From: Congregibacter brevis
Lineage (GTDB): Bacteria; Pseudomonadota; Gammaproteobacteria; Pseudomonadales; Halieaceae
Length of the DNA: 64,000 nt
Direction of reading: 5' to 3'
Assembly (NCBI RefSeq): GCF_045689245.1
Contig: NZ_CP136865.1
Span: forward strand, 1,674,001 to 1,738,000
Below the pieces are notes generated by a model. The model saw only the letters and a list, made by a program, of their open reading frames with translations. It ran no database searches and had not been told where the DNA came from. A program made the translations under genes and the position numbers. Numbering within the stretch: position 1 is the first letter of the stretch; every line of letters starts with the position of its first letter. Shown in pieces: positions 42,027 to 51,597 of the stretch.

Positions 42027-43168
42027 GCGAAGTGGGCGAAGAGAGCGAAGAGAGCGGCAAGCAGCCTGAGGTCACAGACATTGAAATGACCGAGCTGCCA
42101 GTGGAGCCCGAGGATAGCGGCGATCTTGTCCAACTGTTGCATGTGCATGTATTGCGGCAGCTTCGGCAGGCTCAGCGTCACTTATTGGGGATGAAAAGCC
42201 TTTCTTCCCTGGTGAAGTATCTCCTCGAAGATTTTCCCCACGGGTTTGGCTCTGCTCAGGCCGAGTTGCGGCTCCATGACCCGGAGGAGCAGATAGCTCG
42301 CCTTCTGCCCATTCGCAAAATGTTCGGGTCATCCCTGTCACTTAAGTCCGACAACTACGCGCTGTACCAACTTTACCCCGATCTCCCTGACACATCGCTT
42401 ATAGATCTTGACGATCGCCGAATGTTTAACATTTTGTCCGGTGCATCAAACGCGGCGGGCGCTATCATGATGCCGCTCTTTGATGGCGATCGCCTGGTGG
42501 GGAGCTACCACATAGCTCTCACCGAGACGATGACCGCCTATGGCGACCAGGAACGCGAGCTTTTTGCCATGCTAGGGCAGCTGGTAGCGGCTGCGCTACT
42601 CAGGGTTGTAGAGTACCAACGTGTTGATCAGTTGACGCTGCTTAACCCAGTGACCGAGGTCGGCAACCTTCGTGCGTTTCGTCGCGATATGTTGCGAGAG
42701 ATATATTGGGCGCGGCGTGTAAACCATCCGATGACGCTTTTGTACATTTCCCTCGATGAATTGGCGGATATCTGCAAGAGCTATGGAGAAGTGGCCTGCC
42801 ACTTTGTGCAGCGTCGCGTTTCTCAGCGTCTGTGTTCTGAGTTGCGTGCTACCGACTACATCGCACACATATCAGCGACGCACTTTGCCGTGCTTCTGCC
42901 CGCCTGTAATGAGCCCCACGCCCATGATATTGGCGAGCGCATGCGACGGGATATCGACGATTTTGCAATCGATGATGGTAGGGGGGCAGTGCTTCACGTG
43001 TCTCTGAGCGTTGGGCTGGTTTGTTGGGAGCCCTCGAGACATCCCGTGGAATCTAGCGAGCGCCTTGCTACCCAAATGGAATCCGAGGCTGAAGCGGCGA
43101 TGCAGAAAGCCGAGCGCGCGGGTGGCAATCGAATTTCCGTAGCCCGCCTGGGCTTGCTGATGCTCTAG
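42023..43168 (+). CDS. GAF-like sensor with degenerate GGDEF domain
   Basis: The 381-residue protein has an acidic N terminus, a GAF/DUF484-like region at about 45-195 and a C-terminal GGDEF-fold domain from about 200. At the place of the GGDEF motif it reads SATHF (about 284-288). Other fold elements (YISLDEL, SVGLVCW, AEAAMQKAERAGGNR) are kept, so it is probably not a diguanylate cyclase but a sensor or c-di-GMP/GTP-binding relic. The first possible start is GTG 42023, since a stop lies at 42008. That GTG has no ribosome-binding site of its own; a short leader frame ends over it. Confidence 0.8.
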   Translation: MSEVGEESEESGKQPEVTDIEMTELPVEPEDSGDLVQLLHVHVLRQLRQAQRHLLGMKSLSSLVKYLLEDFPHGFGSAQAELRLHDPEEQIARLLPIRKMFGSSLSLKSDNYALYQLYPDLPDTSLIDLDDRRMFNILSGASNAAGAIMMPLFDGDRLVGSYHIALTETMTAYGDQERELFAMLGQLVAAALLRVVEYQRVDQLTLLNPVTEVGNLRAFRRDMLREIYWARRVNHPMTLLYISLDELADICKSYGEVACHFVQRRVSQRLCSELRATDYIAHISATHFAVLLPACNEPHAHDIGERMRRDIDDFAIDDGRGAVLHVSLSVGLVCWEPSRHPVESSERLATQMESEAEAAMQKAERAGGNRISVARLGLLML

Positions 43169-43290
43169 CTCTTTGAGGGGCCGAACCGCGTCTTCAATAT
43201 TGAGAGGTGCATCATTTTTTTGGCCCTGCCCGCTGCCGCACTGCGTGCTAAGCTTGCGGGCTCAAAAATCACTTCTACCGAGAGGGAATC

Positions 43291-43908
43291 ATGGCTGAAC
43301 AGAAAGCCACTAATGTGCACTGGCACGAAGGCGACATCACACGCGAACATCGCGCAAAAATCCTGGGGCATCGAGGCGCCACGATCTGGTTTACAGGACT
43401 TTCGGGTAGTGGCAAAAGCACCGTAGCTGTAGAGCTTGAGGGCGTGCTTCATGAGCATGGCGTGCTCGCTTATCGCTTGGATGGTGACAACGTTCGCATG
43501 GGGATCAACAAGAATTTGGGGTTCTCGGCTGAAGACCGCACGGAAAACATTCGCCGTATCGGCGAAGTCGCCAAGCTTTTCGCGGACAGCGGTATCATCG
43601 CGTTATCCAGTTTTATCAGCCCTTATGTAGCGGACCGTGATGCTGTTCGAGAATTGCACGTGGCGGCTGGCATCGACTTTATTGAAGTGTTCGTGGACTG
43701 CTCCCTTGAGGCTGCGGAGGGTCGTGATCCTAAGGGCCTTTACAAAAAAGCGCGCGCAGGCGAAATCAAAAACTTCACAGGGATTGATGACCCTTACGAA
43801 GCGCCCCCGTCTGCAGAAATCCACTTACATTCGGATCAGCAAAGCCTTGACGAAGAAGTCGCCCAGATTTTGGGAGAGCTGCGAGAACGCGGCATTATTG
43901 CTGCCTGA
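43291..43908 (+). CDS. cysC: Adenylylsulfate kinase CysC
   Basis: CysC phosphorylates APS to PAPS for assimilatory sulfate reduction and sulfation. The 205-residue protein has the P-loop GLSGSGKS (about 36-43), LDGDNVRMGINKNLGFS (about 66-82) with the DGD motif, the ENIRRIGEVAKLF helix and the typical FISPYVADRD and YKKARAGEIKNFTGIDDPYE segments. It precedes the ATP sulfurylase gene by 38 bases, so both sulfate-activation steps are encoded together. Confidence 0.97.
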   Translation: MAEQKATNVHWHEGDITREHRAKILGHRGATIWFTGLSGSGKSTVAVELEGVLHEHGVLAYRLDGDNVRMGINKNLGFSAEDRTENIRRIGEVAKLFADSGIIALSSFISPYVADRDAVRELHVAAGIDFIEVFVDCSLEAAEGRDPKGLYKKARAGEIKNFTGIDDPYEAPPSAEIHLHSDQQSLDEEVAQILGELRERGIIAA

Positions 43909-43946
43909 ATCGACGCCACTAAAGCTGCACACAAAGGGATACATAG

Positions 43947-45131
43947 ATGATTAAGCCCCACGGTTCGAAGGAACTGCGCCCCCTCTACGTTTACGACGAT
44001 AAAGCCCGCGCTGCTCTGGCTAGCGAAGGCGAGTCACTGCCATCAATGCTGTTGAATTCCGCCGCCGCCGCCAATGCGGTAATGCTTGGAGCGGGTTATT
44101 TTAATCCGCTTACGGGTTACATGAGTCTGGGTGACGCAGTGTCCGTAGCCGACAAGTTGCACACTGAGTCGGGGCTGTTTTGGCCTGTGCCCATTCTTAA
44201 TGTCACGGACGATCCAAATGTGCAGGCGGGGATGCGCTTAGCCCTGCGTGATCCCAATGTCGAAGGCAATCCTGTACTTGCGATAATGGATGTTGCGGCC
44301 GTCGAAGAAGCGAGCGACGAGCAGCTCTCTCAGATTGCCCAAAAAGTTTTTCGGACGCTGGACTCTGAGCACCCTGGCGTTGCAACCTTCTTGAGTCTGG
44401 GCAATCGAGTAGTGTCTGGTCCTATTCAGGTCCTGAACTACTCATATTTTGCATCGGAGTTTCCCGATACGTTCCGAACGGCGGTGGATATCCGTGCGGA
44501 GATAGCTGAAAGGGGATGGGAGAAGGTCGTCGCTTTCCAGACTCGAAATCCCATGCATCGGGCGCACGAAGAGCTCTGTCGTATGGCTATGGAAGACCTT
44601 GAGGCGGACGGTATTTTGATCCACATGCTTCTTGGCAAACTTAAGCCCGGTGATATTCCTGCCGAAGTAAGGGACGCCTCCATACGCAAGATGGTTGAGG
44701 TGTACTTCCCACCCAACACTGTGATGGTTACGGGCTATGGCTTTGACATGCTCTATGCCGGCCCTCGTGAGGCGGTACTGCATGCGGTGTTTCGCCAGAA
44801 TTGTGGTTGTACACACCTCATCGTGGGTCGCGACCATGCGGGCGTCGGTGATTACTATGGTGGCTTTGACGCACAAACAGTTTTCGATGAGGAGGTGCCG
44901 GACGGATCCCTGGAAATCGATATCTACCGAGCAGATCACACCGCTTACAGCCGCAAACTCGATAAGGTGGTGATGATGCGTGACGCCCCCGACCACAGTA
45001 AAGACGATTTTGTCCTGCTGTCGGGTACTGCGGTGCGTGAAATGCTGGGGCAGGGTATTGCGCCGCCCCCGGAATTCTCGCGACCTGAAGTGGCGAAAAT
45101 TCTTATGGATTACTACCACAGCCAGCAGTAA
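43947..45131 (+). CDS. sat: ATP sulfurylase (single-chain Sat)
   Basis: Sat makes APS from ATP and sulfate. The 394-residue protein is the homo-oligomeric type, not the CysD/CysN heterodimer. It has the nucleotide-binding motif QTRNPMHRAHEEL (about 190-202), LLGKLKPGDIP, GRDHAGVGDYYGGFDAQ (about 289-305) and a final LSGTAVREMLGQG. This type is usual in sulfur oxidisers and many marine bacteria as well as in assimilation. With cysC beside it and no dissimilatory genes seen, assimilation or PAPS supply is the likely role. Confidence 0.95.
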   Translation: MIKPHGSKELRPLYVYDDKARAALASEGESLPSMLLNSAAAANAVMLGAGYFNPLTGYMSLGDAVSVADKLHTESGLFWPVPILNVTDDPNVQAGMRLALRDPNVEGNPVLAIMDVAAVEEASDEQLSQIAQKVFRTLDSEHPGVATFLSLGNRVVSGPIQVLNYSYFASEFPDTFRTAVDIRAEIAERGWEKVVAFQTRNPMHRAHEELCRMAMEDLEADGILIHMLLGKLKPGDIPAEVRDASIRKMVEVYFPPNTVMVTGYGFDMLYAGPREAVLHAVFRQNCGCTHLIVGRDHAGVGDYYGGFDAQTVFDEEVPDGSLEIDIYRADHTAYSRKLDKVVMMRDAPDHSKDDFVLLSGTAVREMLGQGIAPPPEFSRPEVAKILMDYYHSQQ

Positions 45132-45180
45132 AGCGGACCCAATATCTCTGGCGAGCCTGTCATATTAGTGTCACAATTTT

Positions 45181-45231
45181 GCCATTCAATGGCGCCTTTC
45201 TCGAAAGCGCTTCATGAGAGACCGCCATTGA
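45181..45231. repeat. Nested inverted repeats before gspC
   Basis: TCAATGGCG (45186-45194) pairs with CGCCATTGA (45223-45231) across 28 bases that contain smaller TCTC/GAGA arms and an AAGCGCTT palindrome. The first arm can also pair locally with GCCATT at 45181. It lies 30 bases before the gspC GTG and could be an operator or a structured leader of the type II secretion operon; no T-run follows. Confidence 0.45.
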
Positions 45232-45262
45232 GTTCACACAACTGGTAAAGCTGGGAGCAGCA

Positions 45263-46330
45263 GTGACAACGCTTTGGCAGACACGGTTGGCTAGCCTCAC
45301 GTCCCAGATAGCAAATGGGGGAGCGAGCGCGTTTCGCTATTTTTCCCAGCCGACGGCATTTCTTCGTTTAAAGCAAGTTCTTTGCCTGCTCCTGTGCCTC
45401 TGGATAGTCGGATCCCTATGGACGGGGCTTTGGAGCTTTCTACCGGAGGCTCAGCCCCTTCCAGAGATCGAAGTTATTAATCCAGTATCCAGCGGTTCCG
45501 CTGTTCAAGTACGTAACTCTGTCGATATAGAGGCTCTTGTGGCTGCGCGGCTCTTCGGTGAACCCGGTTCAGCGGTAAGTGCTGAGACCCTCGCTGCTGC
45601 TACCGGTCGTGCGCCGGCCATGAGCGAAGCGGAGGCTAGCATCGCTCTAGCGGGAATAGAGGATGGAGCCCCTGATACCCGACTTCCACTACTGCTGCGG
45701 GGTGTGCTGGCCGCGTCCGAGGCCGGCCTTGGTCAGGCCGTCGTAGAGCATCGGAAGTTGCAGGATCTTTATCAGGTGGGTGATGAATTACCCGTAAGTG
45801 GTGAAGTAGTTCTGGCAAAAGTGTTGTCCAACCTGGTGGTTCTGGACAATGGCGGTCGCTACGAGGTCTTACGTTTGTTTGAAGAGGTTGAGTTAATGAC
45901 ATCTGTATCTGATTCGACACCAAACGTCTCAGTTGCAGAACGCTCTCGGGCGACAGATGCGCCTGTACGTAACGTAGAAGTGGATACGTCCGCGTCGGAG
46001 ATCGCCACGGAGTACCGGGAACGCCTCTATCGAGATCCCCAGTCCCTCGCTGAGGTCGTGCGCGTTGTTGCTGTTCGTGACGGCGATCAACTTCAGGGTT
46101 ATCGGGTGAGTCCCGGTAGTGCTGCAGGTGAGTTTACGGCTTTAGGATTTGAAACCGGTGATTTGGTGACGGCGGTAAATGGAATGTCGCTGACCGACCC
46201 GGCAAACACAGTGAGACTTTATCAAGCCATGCGATCAGCAAGTGAAGCGAGCTTCGAACTACAGCGCAAAGGAGAGTCTGTGACGCTTAATGTCAGTCTT
46301 GGGGCACCTGCAGGGAAGGGCGAGTCGTGA
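45263..46330 (+). CDS. gspC: Type II secretion system protein GspC
   Basis: GspC links the inner-membrane platform to the secretin. The 355-residue bitopic protein has one membrane segment at about 36-58, a periplasmic HR domain (ARLFGEPG... LLLRGVLAASE near 85-170) and a C-terminal PDZ domain (about 265-345, RVSPGSAAGEFTALGFETGDLVTAVNGM). GTG 45263 follows GGGAGCAGCA. It is the first gene of a complete gspC-N operon, and gspD overlaps its stop as GTGA. Confidence 0.93.
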   Translation: MTTLWQTRLASLTSQIANGGASAFRYFSQPTAFLRLKQVLCLLLCLWIVGSLWTGLWSFLPEAQPLPEIEVINPVSSGSAVQVRNSVDIEALVAARLFGEPGSAVSAETLAAATGRAPAMSEAEASIALAGIEDGAPDTRLPLLLRGVLAASEAGLGQAVVEHRKLQDLYQVGDELPVSGEVVLAKVLSNLVVLDNGGRYEVLRLFEEVELMTSVSDSTPNVSVAERSRATDAPVRNVEVDTSASEIATEYRERLYRDPQSLAEVVRVVAVRDGDQLQGYRVSPGSAAGEFTALGFETGDLVTAVNGMSLTDPANTVRLYQAMRSASEASFELQRKGESVTLNVSLGAPAGKGES

Positions 46331-48393
46331 TTCCTTCGTTGTTATCCTGGTGGCGCAACGGCTTCGGTGCTCTCGCGACCTTCCCCTTTCTTTTTGCCTT
46401 GATCGTAACGCCGGCCGCTGGGCAGGACTTTACTGTCAACCTGAAAGAGACCGATATTCAAGAGCTCATAAAGTTCGTCTCCGAGGCTACCGACACGACG
46501 ATTGTTGTTGACCCGTCGGTCAAGGGGAAAGTAAAGGTTGTTTCGTCCCGCCCAGTGAATGCCAGTGAGCTTTATGACCTTTTTCTCGCGATTCTCGACG
46601 TTCACGGTTACACCGCTGTGCGCTCTGGTGGCGTTGTCAGAGTAATTCAAAACAAGGACGCGCGGTCGGCGTCGGTTCCCGTCGCGGACGAAGCGGGTGT
46701 TCTCGGCTCTGTGAACGATGAATACGTAACTCAAGTTCTGCGCCTCGACAACATTTCTGCAGCAAAGCTGATCCCGGTGCTGCGTCCCCTTGTACCCCAG
46801 CAGGCACACATGGCGGCCTATGCTCCCAGTAACGCAATTATCATTTCGGACTCGGCATCTAATATCAGTCGTATCCGCGGAATCATTGAGCGGATGGATC
46901 AATCGGCGGTGCAGGAAACCGATGTCATCGCTATGCGCTATGCGGTTGCTGAAGACGTAGTAAGAATGCTCGAGAAGCTCAATGCCTCGGAAGCGAAGAA
47001 CAATGGCGGGGAAGTTGATGTGTTGTTGGTTCCAGACAAGCGCACCAACAGTGTTCTCGTAACGGGTGACGAATTGCAGCGGGCGCGAATTCGTAGCCTT
47101 ATAGCCTATGTGGATACGCCGCTGGAGCAGACCGGTAACGTCAAGGTGATTTACCTTGAGTACGCGCAAGCCTCGGCGATCGCCGAAGTTCTGACACGGG
47201 TAATGCAAAACATCAACAAGCTGGATACGGGGGATGCAAAAGCGGCGCGCTCGTCCAGTAATACCGCGACTATTGAAGCCGACGAGGGAACTAACTCTCT
47301 GATTATCACTGCAGATGCCGATGAGATGCTCGCGCTGGAATCAGTGATCACGCGTCTGGATATTCGTCGGGCGCAGGTGTTGGTAGAAGCCATTATTGTG
47401 GAGCTGGAGGTGACGGACGGTCAGGACCTGGGCTTGCAGTGGCTGTTTGCTAACGACAGCGGGTTCTATGGCAGCAATATCAATGCATCGGATAGCCGAG
47501 CGCGTAACATTGCCGGCGCGATTTTACCATCTGATGGCGATACCGACAGTGGATCCACAACGGGTGATTTTGATGTAGGGAATTTGGCTGCCGCCTTAGC
47601 TAGCTCCGCAGGTCTGTCCCTTGGCTGGGGTGTGGTGGGTGAAGATCTGAGTATGACGGTCATCCTGAATGCGCTTGAAGAGCAGAGCAATGCGAATATC
47701 CTCTCCACTCCGAGTCTATTAACCCTGGACAATGAGGAGGCGTTTATTACCGTGGGGCAGCAGGTGCCTTTTATTACTGGTTCCTTTACGAACACAGGGG
47801 GTAACAACGGCGCTCAGAATCCCTTTCAAACGATCGAGCGAGAAAACGTCGGCATCACACTGACCGTTACCCCGCAGGTGAATGAGGGTGACTCTGTTGT
47901 GTTGGAAATAGAACAGGAAGTGAACTCCCTTACGGGCGCTACTCTTGTTGCATCGGCTGCGGCGGCAGATTTGATTACCAATGAGCGAAAGATTCGTACC
48001 AAGGTTTTGGCTGAGGATGGACGGGTTGTGGTTCTTGGTGGGTTGATCAAAGACGATGTGCAAAGCACCGAGCAACGGGTGCCGATTTTGGGCGACATCC
48101 CTTACCTTGGCAGACTATTTCGCAATGACGCGGTTTCGGTTAGTAAAACGAATCTGATGATCTTTATCAGGCCAACCATCATTCGGGATGACGCAGAGAT
48201 AGCTGGTGCAACGGCAATTAAGTATCGGCATATACGTGACCAGCAACGGGCGCAGCGAGAGCAGGGTTTGATGTTCTTCGGAGAGAGCGAGGTACCTGTG
48301 CTTCCTGATTGGGAGCAGCAGATTCTTCAGCTCGAAAAGATTCGCGAGGACCTACGCGCACCCGAGCCTGATCTGGAGCCAGAGTCGCCGTGA
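46327..48393 (+). CDS. gspD: Type II secretion secretin GspD
   Basis: GspD forms the outer-membrane channel. The 688-residue protein has a signal peptide (cleaved near AAGQ, about 35), then N0 (FTVNLKETDIQELIKFVSEAT) to N3 periplasmic domains and the secretin core. The core carries VPFITGSF and LGDIPYLGRLFRND (near 590-605). The end lacks a recognisable S-domain for a pilotin, and no gspS is in the window. GTG start overlaps gspC. Confidence 0.97.
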   Translation: MIPSLLSWWRNGFGALATFPFLFALIVTPAAGQDFTVNLKETDIQELIKFVSEATDTTIVVDPSVKGKVKVVSSRPVNASELYDLFLAILDVHGYTAVRSGGVVRVIQNKDARSASVPVADEAGVLGSVNDEYVTQVLRLDNISAAKLIPVLRPLVPQQAHMAAYAPSNAIIISDSASNISRIRGIIERMDQSAVQETDVIAMRYAVAEDVVRMLEKLNASEAKNNGGEVDVLLVPDKRTNSVLVTGDELQRARIRSLIAYVDTPLEQTGNVKVIYLEYAQASAIAEVLTRVMQNINKLDTGDAKAARSSSNTATIEADEGTNSLIITADADEMLALESVITRLDIRRAQVLVEAIIVELEVTDGQDLGLQWLFANDSGFYGSNINASDSRARNIAGAILPSDGDTDSGSTTGDFDVGNLAAALASSAGLSLGWGVVGEDLSMTVILNALEEQSNANILSTPSLLTLDNEEAFITVGQQVPFITGSFTNTGGNNGAQNPFQTIERENVGITLTVTPQVNEGDSVVLEIEQEVNSLTGATLVASAAAADLITNERKIRTKVLAEDGRVVVLGGLIKDDVQSTEQRVPILGDIPYLGRLFRNDAVSVSKTNLMIFIRPTIIRDDAEIAGATAIKYRHIRDQQRAQREQGLMFFGESEVPVLPDWEQQILQLEKIREDLRAPEPDLEPESP

Positions 48394-49907
48394 CCGAGGC
48401 GCAGCCGGCTTTGCTTGCCCTGGACTCCGCGGAAGTTTTGCCTGGCAAGCTGCCGTTTAGTTTTGCAAAGGCACACCGCGTTGTTATTGACCCCCAGGCT
48501 AGCCACCGTGTCCTACACACTGGGGCACTGAGCGCAGACGTACTGTTGGAGCTTCGCCGCCGTATCGGCGAAGCGCTAGAGCTTCAGGCGCTTTCGCCTG
48601 CAGATTTTCAAAGCCAACTTTCCATAGCCTATCAGCGTGACAACAGCGAAGCCGTGCAGATGGCCGCAGACATTAGTTCTGATGTTGATCTCAGTCGGCT
48701 GGCAGAGGAAATTCCCGACGCCGGGGATCTCATGGATGCCGAGGACGATGCGCCGATCATTCGGTTGATCAACGCTATTCTCTCGGAGGCTGTGCGCGAG
48801 AAAGCGTCCGACGTTCACATCGAAACCTTCGAAGAGAAACTCAGTATTCGCTACCGCATAGACGGCGTACTGTCTGAAGTGCTGTCGCCCAAACGGATGC
48901 TTGGCCCCTTACTGGTCTCTCGGCTCAAGGTCATGGCACGGTTAGATATCGCGGAGCGGCGTATTCCTCAGGATGGGCGCATATCGGTGCGCATCGCTGG
49001 TCACGCGGTAGATATTCGTATGTCTACGATTCCTTCCGCCTATGGAGAGCGCGTGGTACTGCGGTTACTCGACAAGCAATCGGGGCAATTGCAGCTGAGC
49101 CAGTTAGCGATGCCAGAGGCTGTCTATGAAGGTTTTAGGGGCGCGTTAAAAAGTCCCCACGGAATCATCCTTGTTACCGGTCCCACGGGGTCGGGCAAGA
49201 CGACGACCTTGTATGCGGGTCTGTCCGAGATCAACGATGCTGCTCGAAACATCATGACGATTGAAGACCCGGTGGAGTACATGCTCCCGGGTATCGGTCA
49301 AACGCAGGTCAATACGAAGGTGGATATGACCTTTGCCCGCGGATTGCGCGCCATTCTCCGTCAGGATCCAGATGTGGTCATGGTGGGTGAGATTCGTGAT
49401 CTGGAAACTGCAGAGATCGCGGTGCAGGCCTCTTTAACTGGGCATTTGGTGCTCTCTACCTTACATACGAATACTGCCATAGGCGCTGTGACGCGTCTCC
49501 AGGACATGGGCGTTGAGTCATTTCTCTTGTCGTCCAGCCTCATAGCAGTAATGGCGCAGCGTCTGGTTCGCTTGCTCTGTCCCGACTGCCGACGGGGAGC
49601 TACTCCGACGCAAGGCGAGGCTCAGCTCTTAGGGATCAATCTTAATGAGGATCCAGAAACTCAAATTTACCAGGCGGTGGGATGTCCTAGCTGCAACCAC
49701 AGTGGCTATAAAAGACGCAGTGCGATTTACGAGCTGATCGAGATAGACGACCAGTTGCGCGCCCTTATTCACGATGGCGCCTCAGAGCAGGCGATCAGCG
49801 AGCAGGCAAGGTTGCGCTCGGCGAGCATTCAGGAAGACGGCCGGCGACGAATCCTGGCAGGTGATACCAGTCTGCAGGAAGTGCTGCGTGTCACCTCTGT
49901 GGCTTGA
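48390..49907 (+). CDS. gspE: Type II secretion ATPase GspE
   Basis: GspE is the cytoplasmic motor for pseudopilus assembly. The 505-residue protein has an N-terminal GspL-binding domain, Walker A GPTGSGKT (about 264-271), Walker B RQDPDVVMVGEIRD (near 323-336), the His box LSTLHTNTA and a tetracysteine zinc motif CPDC...CPSC (near 400-435). It overlaps gspD by four bases with a GTG start. It is a paralogue of PilB at 16.5 kb but has a shorter N-terminal part. Confidence 0.97.
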   Translation: MTEAQPALLALDSAEVLPGKLPFSFAKAHRVVIDPQASHRVLHTGALSADVLLELRRRIGEALELQALSPADFQSQLSIAYQRDNSEAVQMAADISSDVDLSRLAEEIPDAGDLMDAEDDAPIIRLINAILSEAVREKASDVHIETFEEKLSIRYRIDGVLSEVLSPKRMLGPLLVSRLKVMARLDIAERRIPQDGRISVRIAGHAVDIRMSTIPSAYGERVVLRLLDKQSGQLQLSQLAMPEAVYEGFRGALKSPHGIILVTGPTGSGKTTTLYAGLSEINDAARNIMTIEDPVEYMLPGIGQTQVNTKVDMTFARGLRAILRQDPDVVMVGEIRDLETAEIAVQASLTGHLVLSTLHTNTAIGAVTRLQDMGVESFLLSSSLIAVMAQRLVRLLCPDCRRGATPTQGEAQLLGINLNEDPETQIYQAVGCPSCNHSGYKRRSAIYELIEIDDQLRALIHDGASEQAISEQARLRSASIQEDGRRRILAGDTSLQEVLRVTSVA

Positions 49908-49919
49908 GCTAGCCAGACC

Positions 49920-51140
49920 GTGACCGCATACCGTTACCGTGCCTTAGACCCTGCAGGCAAGCTTATACGTGGGGTGCTCGAGGCAGATTCAGAACGTCAG
50001 GTTCGAGTGCAGTTGCGCACTAAGGATCTTCGTCCTGTGGAAGTTCAAAGCGCTGCACGCGCAGAGGCGGCGAACGGGAGTCTTAGGCAACGCTTGCTCC
50101 CTACACGAATCAAGGGCGCAGACCTTGCGCTCTTAACGCGTCAGCTCGCCACTCTGGTGCAGTCCAACTTGCCCCTTGCCGATTGCTTGCAAGCCGCCGC
50201 GGAGCAGACACGGCGTCCTCGTATCAAGGCCATGCTATTGCAGATTCGCTCTCGGGTTAGTGAGGGGCATACCTTGGCCTACGCTATGGCTGAGTTTCCT
50301 CTCGCGTTTAACGAGATGTATCGCGCCATGGTGACAGCGGGTGAACATGCGGGCTTTCTGGGGCCTGTGTTGGAACAGCTGGCGGACTATGCCGAACGAC
50401 GCCAGCACAGTGGCCAGCAGTTGCGCATGGCGATGATCTATCCGTTTATCCTTCTGGGCGTGGCCGTTGCCGTGATTGTTGCACTCATGGTGTTTGTCGT
50501 GCCCGAGCTCATAGGCATTTTTTCTCAAAGCAATCGAGAGCTGCCGGGACTCACTGTGGCATTGATTGCCGCGAGTGACTTTTTCCGATCTTACAGTCTT
50601 TGGCTGTTTATTGGTCTCATAGCGGCGGTGATTGCTGTGCGTCGCTTGCTGCGAGAGCCCAAGCGCCGTCTGCTCTGGCATCGGTTTCTCTTGCGTGTGC
50701 CGGGTGTTTCAGGATTGCTGATTGCACTGGATACCGCGCGGTTTGCCTCGACCTTGAGCATTCTTATGGCTAGTGGGGTTCCTTTACTGGAGGCCCTGCG
50801 TATCGCGGGTCAAGTGCTCGTAAATCTAGTGCTGCGCGCAGAGAGCGAGGATGTTGCTTTGCGAGTGCAGGAGGGCAGTAGTCTGAGTCGGGCTCTGGGG
50901 GAAGCGGGACATTTTCCTCCGATGATGGTGCACATGGTCGCGAGCGGCGAAAGTAGTGGTTCATTGGAGGATATGCTCGAACGGTCGGCGAGTAACCAGG
51001 AGCGCGAACTGGAAATGACTTTGGGTACCGTGATGGGACTTTTTGAGCCACTCATGGTGGTCTTTATGGGAGGCATGGTGCTACTTATTGTCTTAGCCAT
51101 CCTCCTTCCGATTTTTGATTTGAATACGATGGTGAGGTAA
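49920..51140 (+). CDS. gspF: Type II secretion inner-membrane platform protein GspF
   Basis: GspF is the polytopic platform protein that works with GspE, L and M. The 406-residue product shows two GspF repeats, with LALLTRQLATLVQSNLPLADCL near 66-87 and FASTLSILMASGVPLLEAL near 275-293. Three membrane segments lie near 175-200, 222-245 and 375-400. It is the paralogue of PilC at 15.2 kb. It begins at GTG 49920, 12 bases after gspE. Confidence 0.96.
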   Translation: MTAYRYRALDPAGKLIRGVLEADSERQVRVQLRTKDLRPVEVQSAARAEAANGSLRQRLLPTRIKGADLALLTRQLATLVQSNLPLADCLQAAAEQTRRPRIKAMLLQIRSRVSEGHTLAYAMAEFPLAFNEMYRAMVTAGEHAGFLGPVLEQLADYAERRQHSGQQLRMAMIYPFILLGVAVAVIVALMVFVVPELIGIFSQSNRELPGLTVALIAASDFFRSYSLWLFIGLIAAVIAVRRLLREPKRRLLWHRFLLRVPGVSGLLIALDTARFASTLSILMASGVPLLEALRIAGQVLVNLVLRAESEDVALRVQEGSSLSRALGEAGHFPPMMVHMVASGESSGSLEDMLERSASNQERELEMTLGTVMGLFEPLMVVFMGGMVLLIVLAILLPIFDLNTMVR

Positions 51141-51143
51141 GAC

Positions 51144-51593
51144 ATGCAGCGCAGAGTTGGTATGCGGGCACAAGCGGGTTTTTCCCTGGTGGAGATTCTT
51201 GTCGTTCTGGTGATCATGGGGTTGTTGATTAGTATTGTTGCGCCCACGGTTCTCAACCGCGCTGATGATGCGCGGATTCAAAAGGCTCAGGCTGACTTTA
51301 AGGCCATCGAGACGGCTTTGAAGATTTATCGTCTGGACAATTACGTGTATCCGAGCACGGAGCAGGGGCTTGAGGCATTGGTTAGTGCCAGCTCCATAGA
51401 TCCTGCACCGCGCAATTTTAAAGATGGTGGATACCTTGCAGAGGTACCCCTCGATCCTTGGGGTCGACCCTACCTTTATTTGAGTCCGGGAGAAAACGGA
51501 GACGTTGATATCTATACGCTCGGCGCTGATGGTCTCTCTGGTGGTGAGGATCAGAATGCAGACATCGGTAATTGGAAGTCGGAGCAGAACTAA
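51144..51593 (+). CDS. gspG: Major pseudopilin GspG
   Basis: GspG polymerises into the periplasmic pseudopilus. The 149-residue precursor has a leader MQRRVGMRAQAG, cleaved before FSLVEILVVLVIMGLLISIVAP with Glu5. Next is the conserved segment AQADFKAIETALKIYRLDNYVYPSTEQGLEALV, and a calcium-binding C-terminal region (DPWGRPYLYLSPGENGD..) ends with DIGNW. PilD is the only prepilin peptidase in the window that could process it. Confidence 0.97.
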   Translation: MQRRVGMRAQAGFSLVEILVVLVIMGLLISIVAPTVLNRADDARIQKAQADFKAIETALKIYRLDNYVYPSTEQGLEALVSASSIDPAPRNFKDGGYLAEVPLDPWGRPYLYLSPGENGDVDIYTLGADGLSGGEDQNADIGNWKSEQN

Positions 51594-51597
51594 TCCT

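Noticed and set aside
42072..42341. Minus-strand frame of 89 codons inside the GAF-GGDEF gene
   Set aside because: It is a shadow of the plus-strand coding region with no start signal or known domain.
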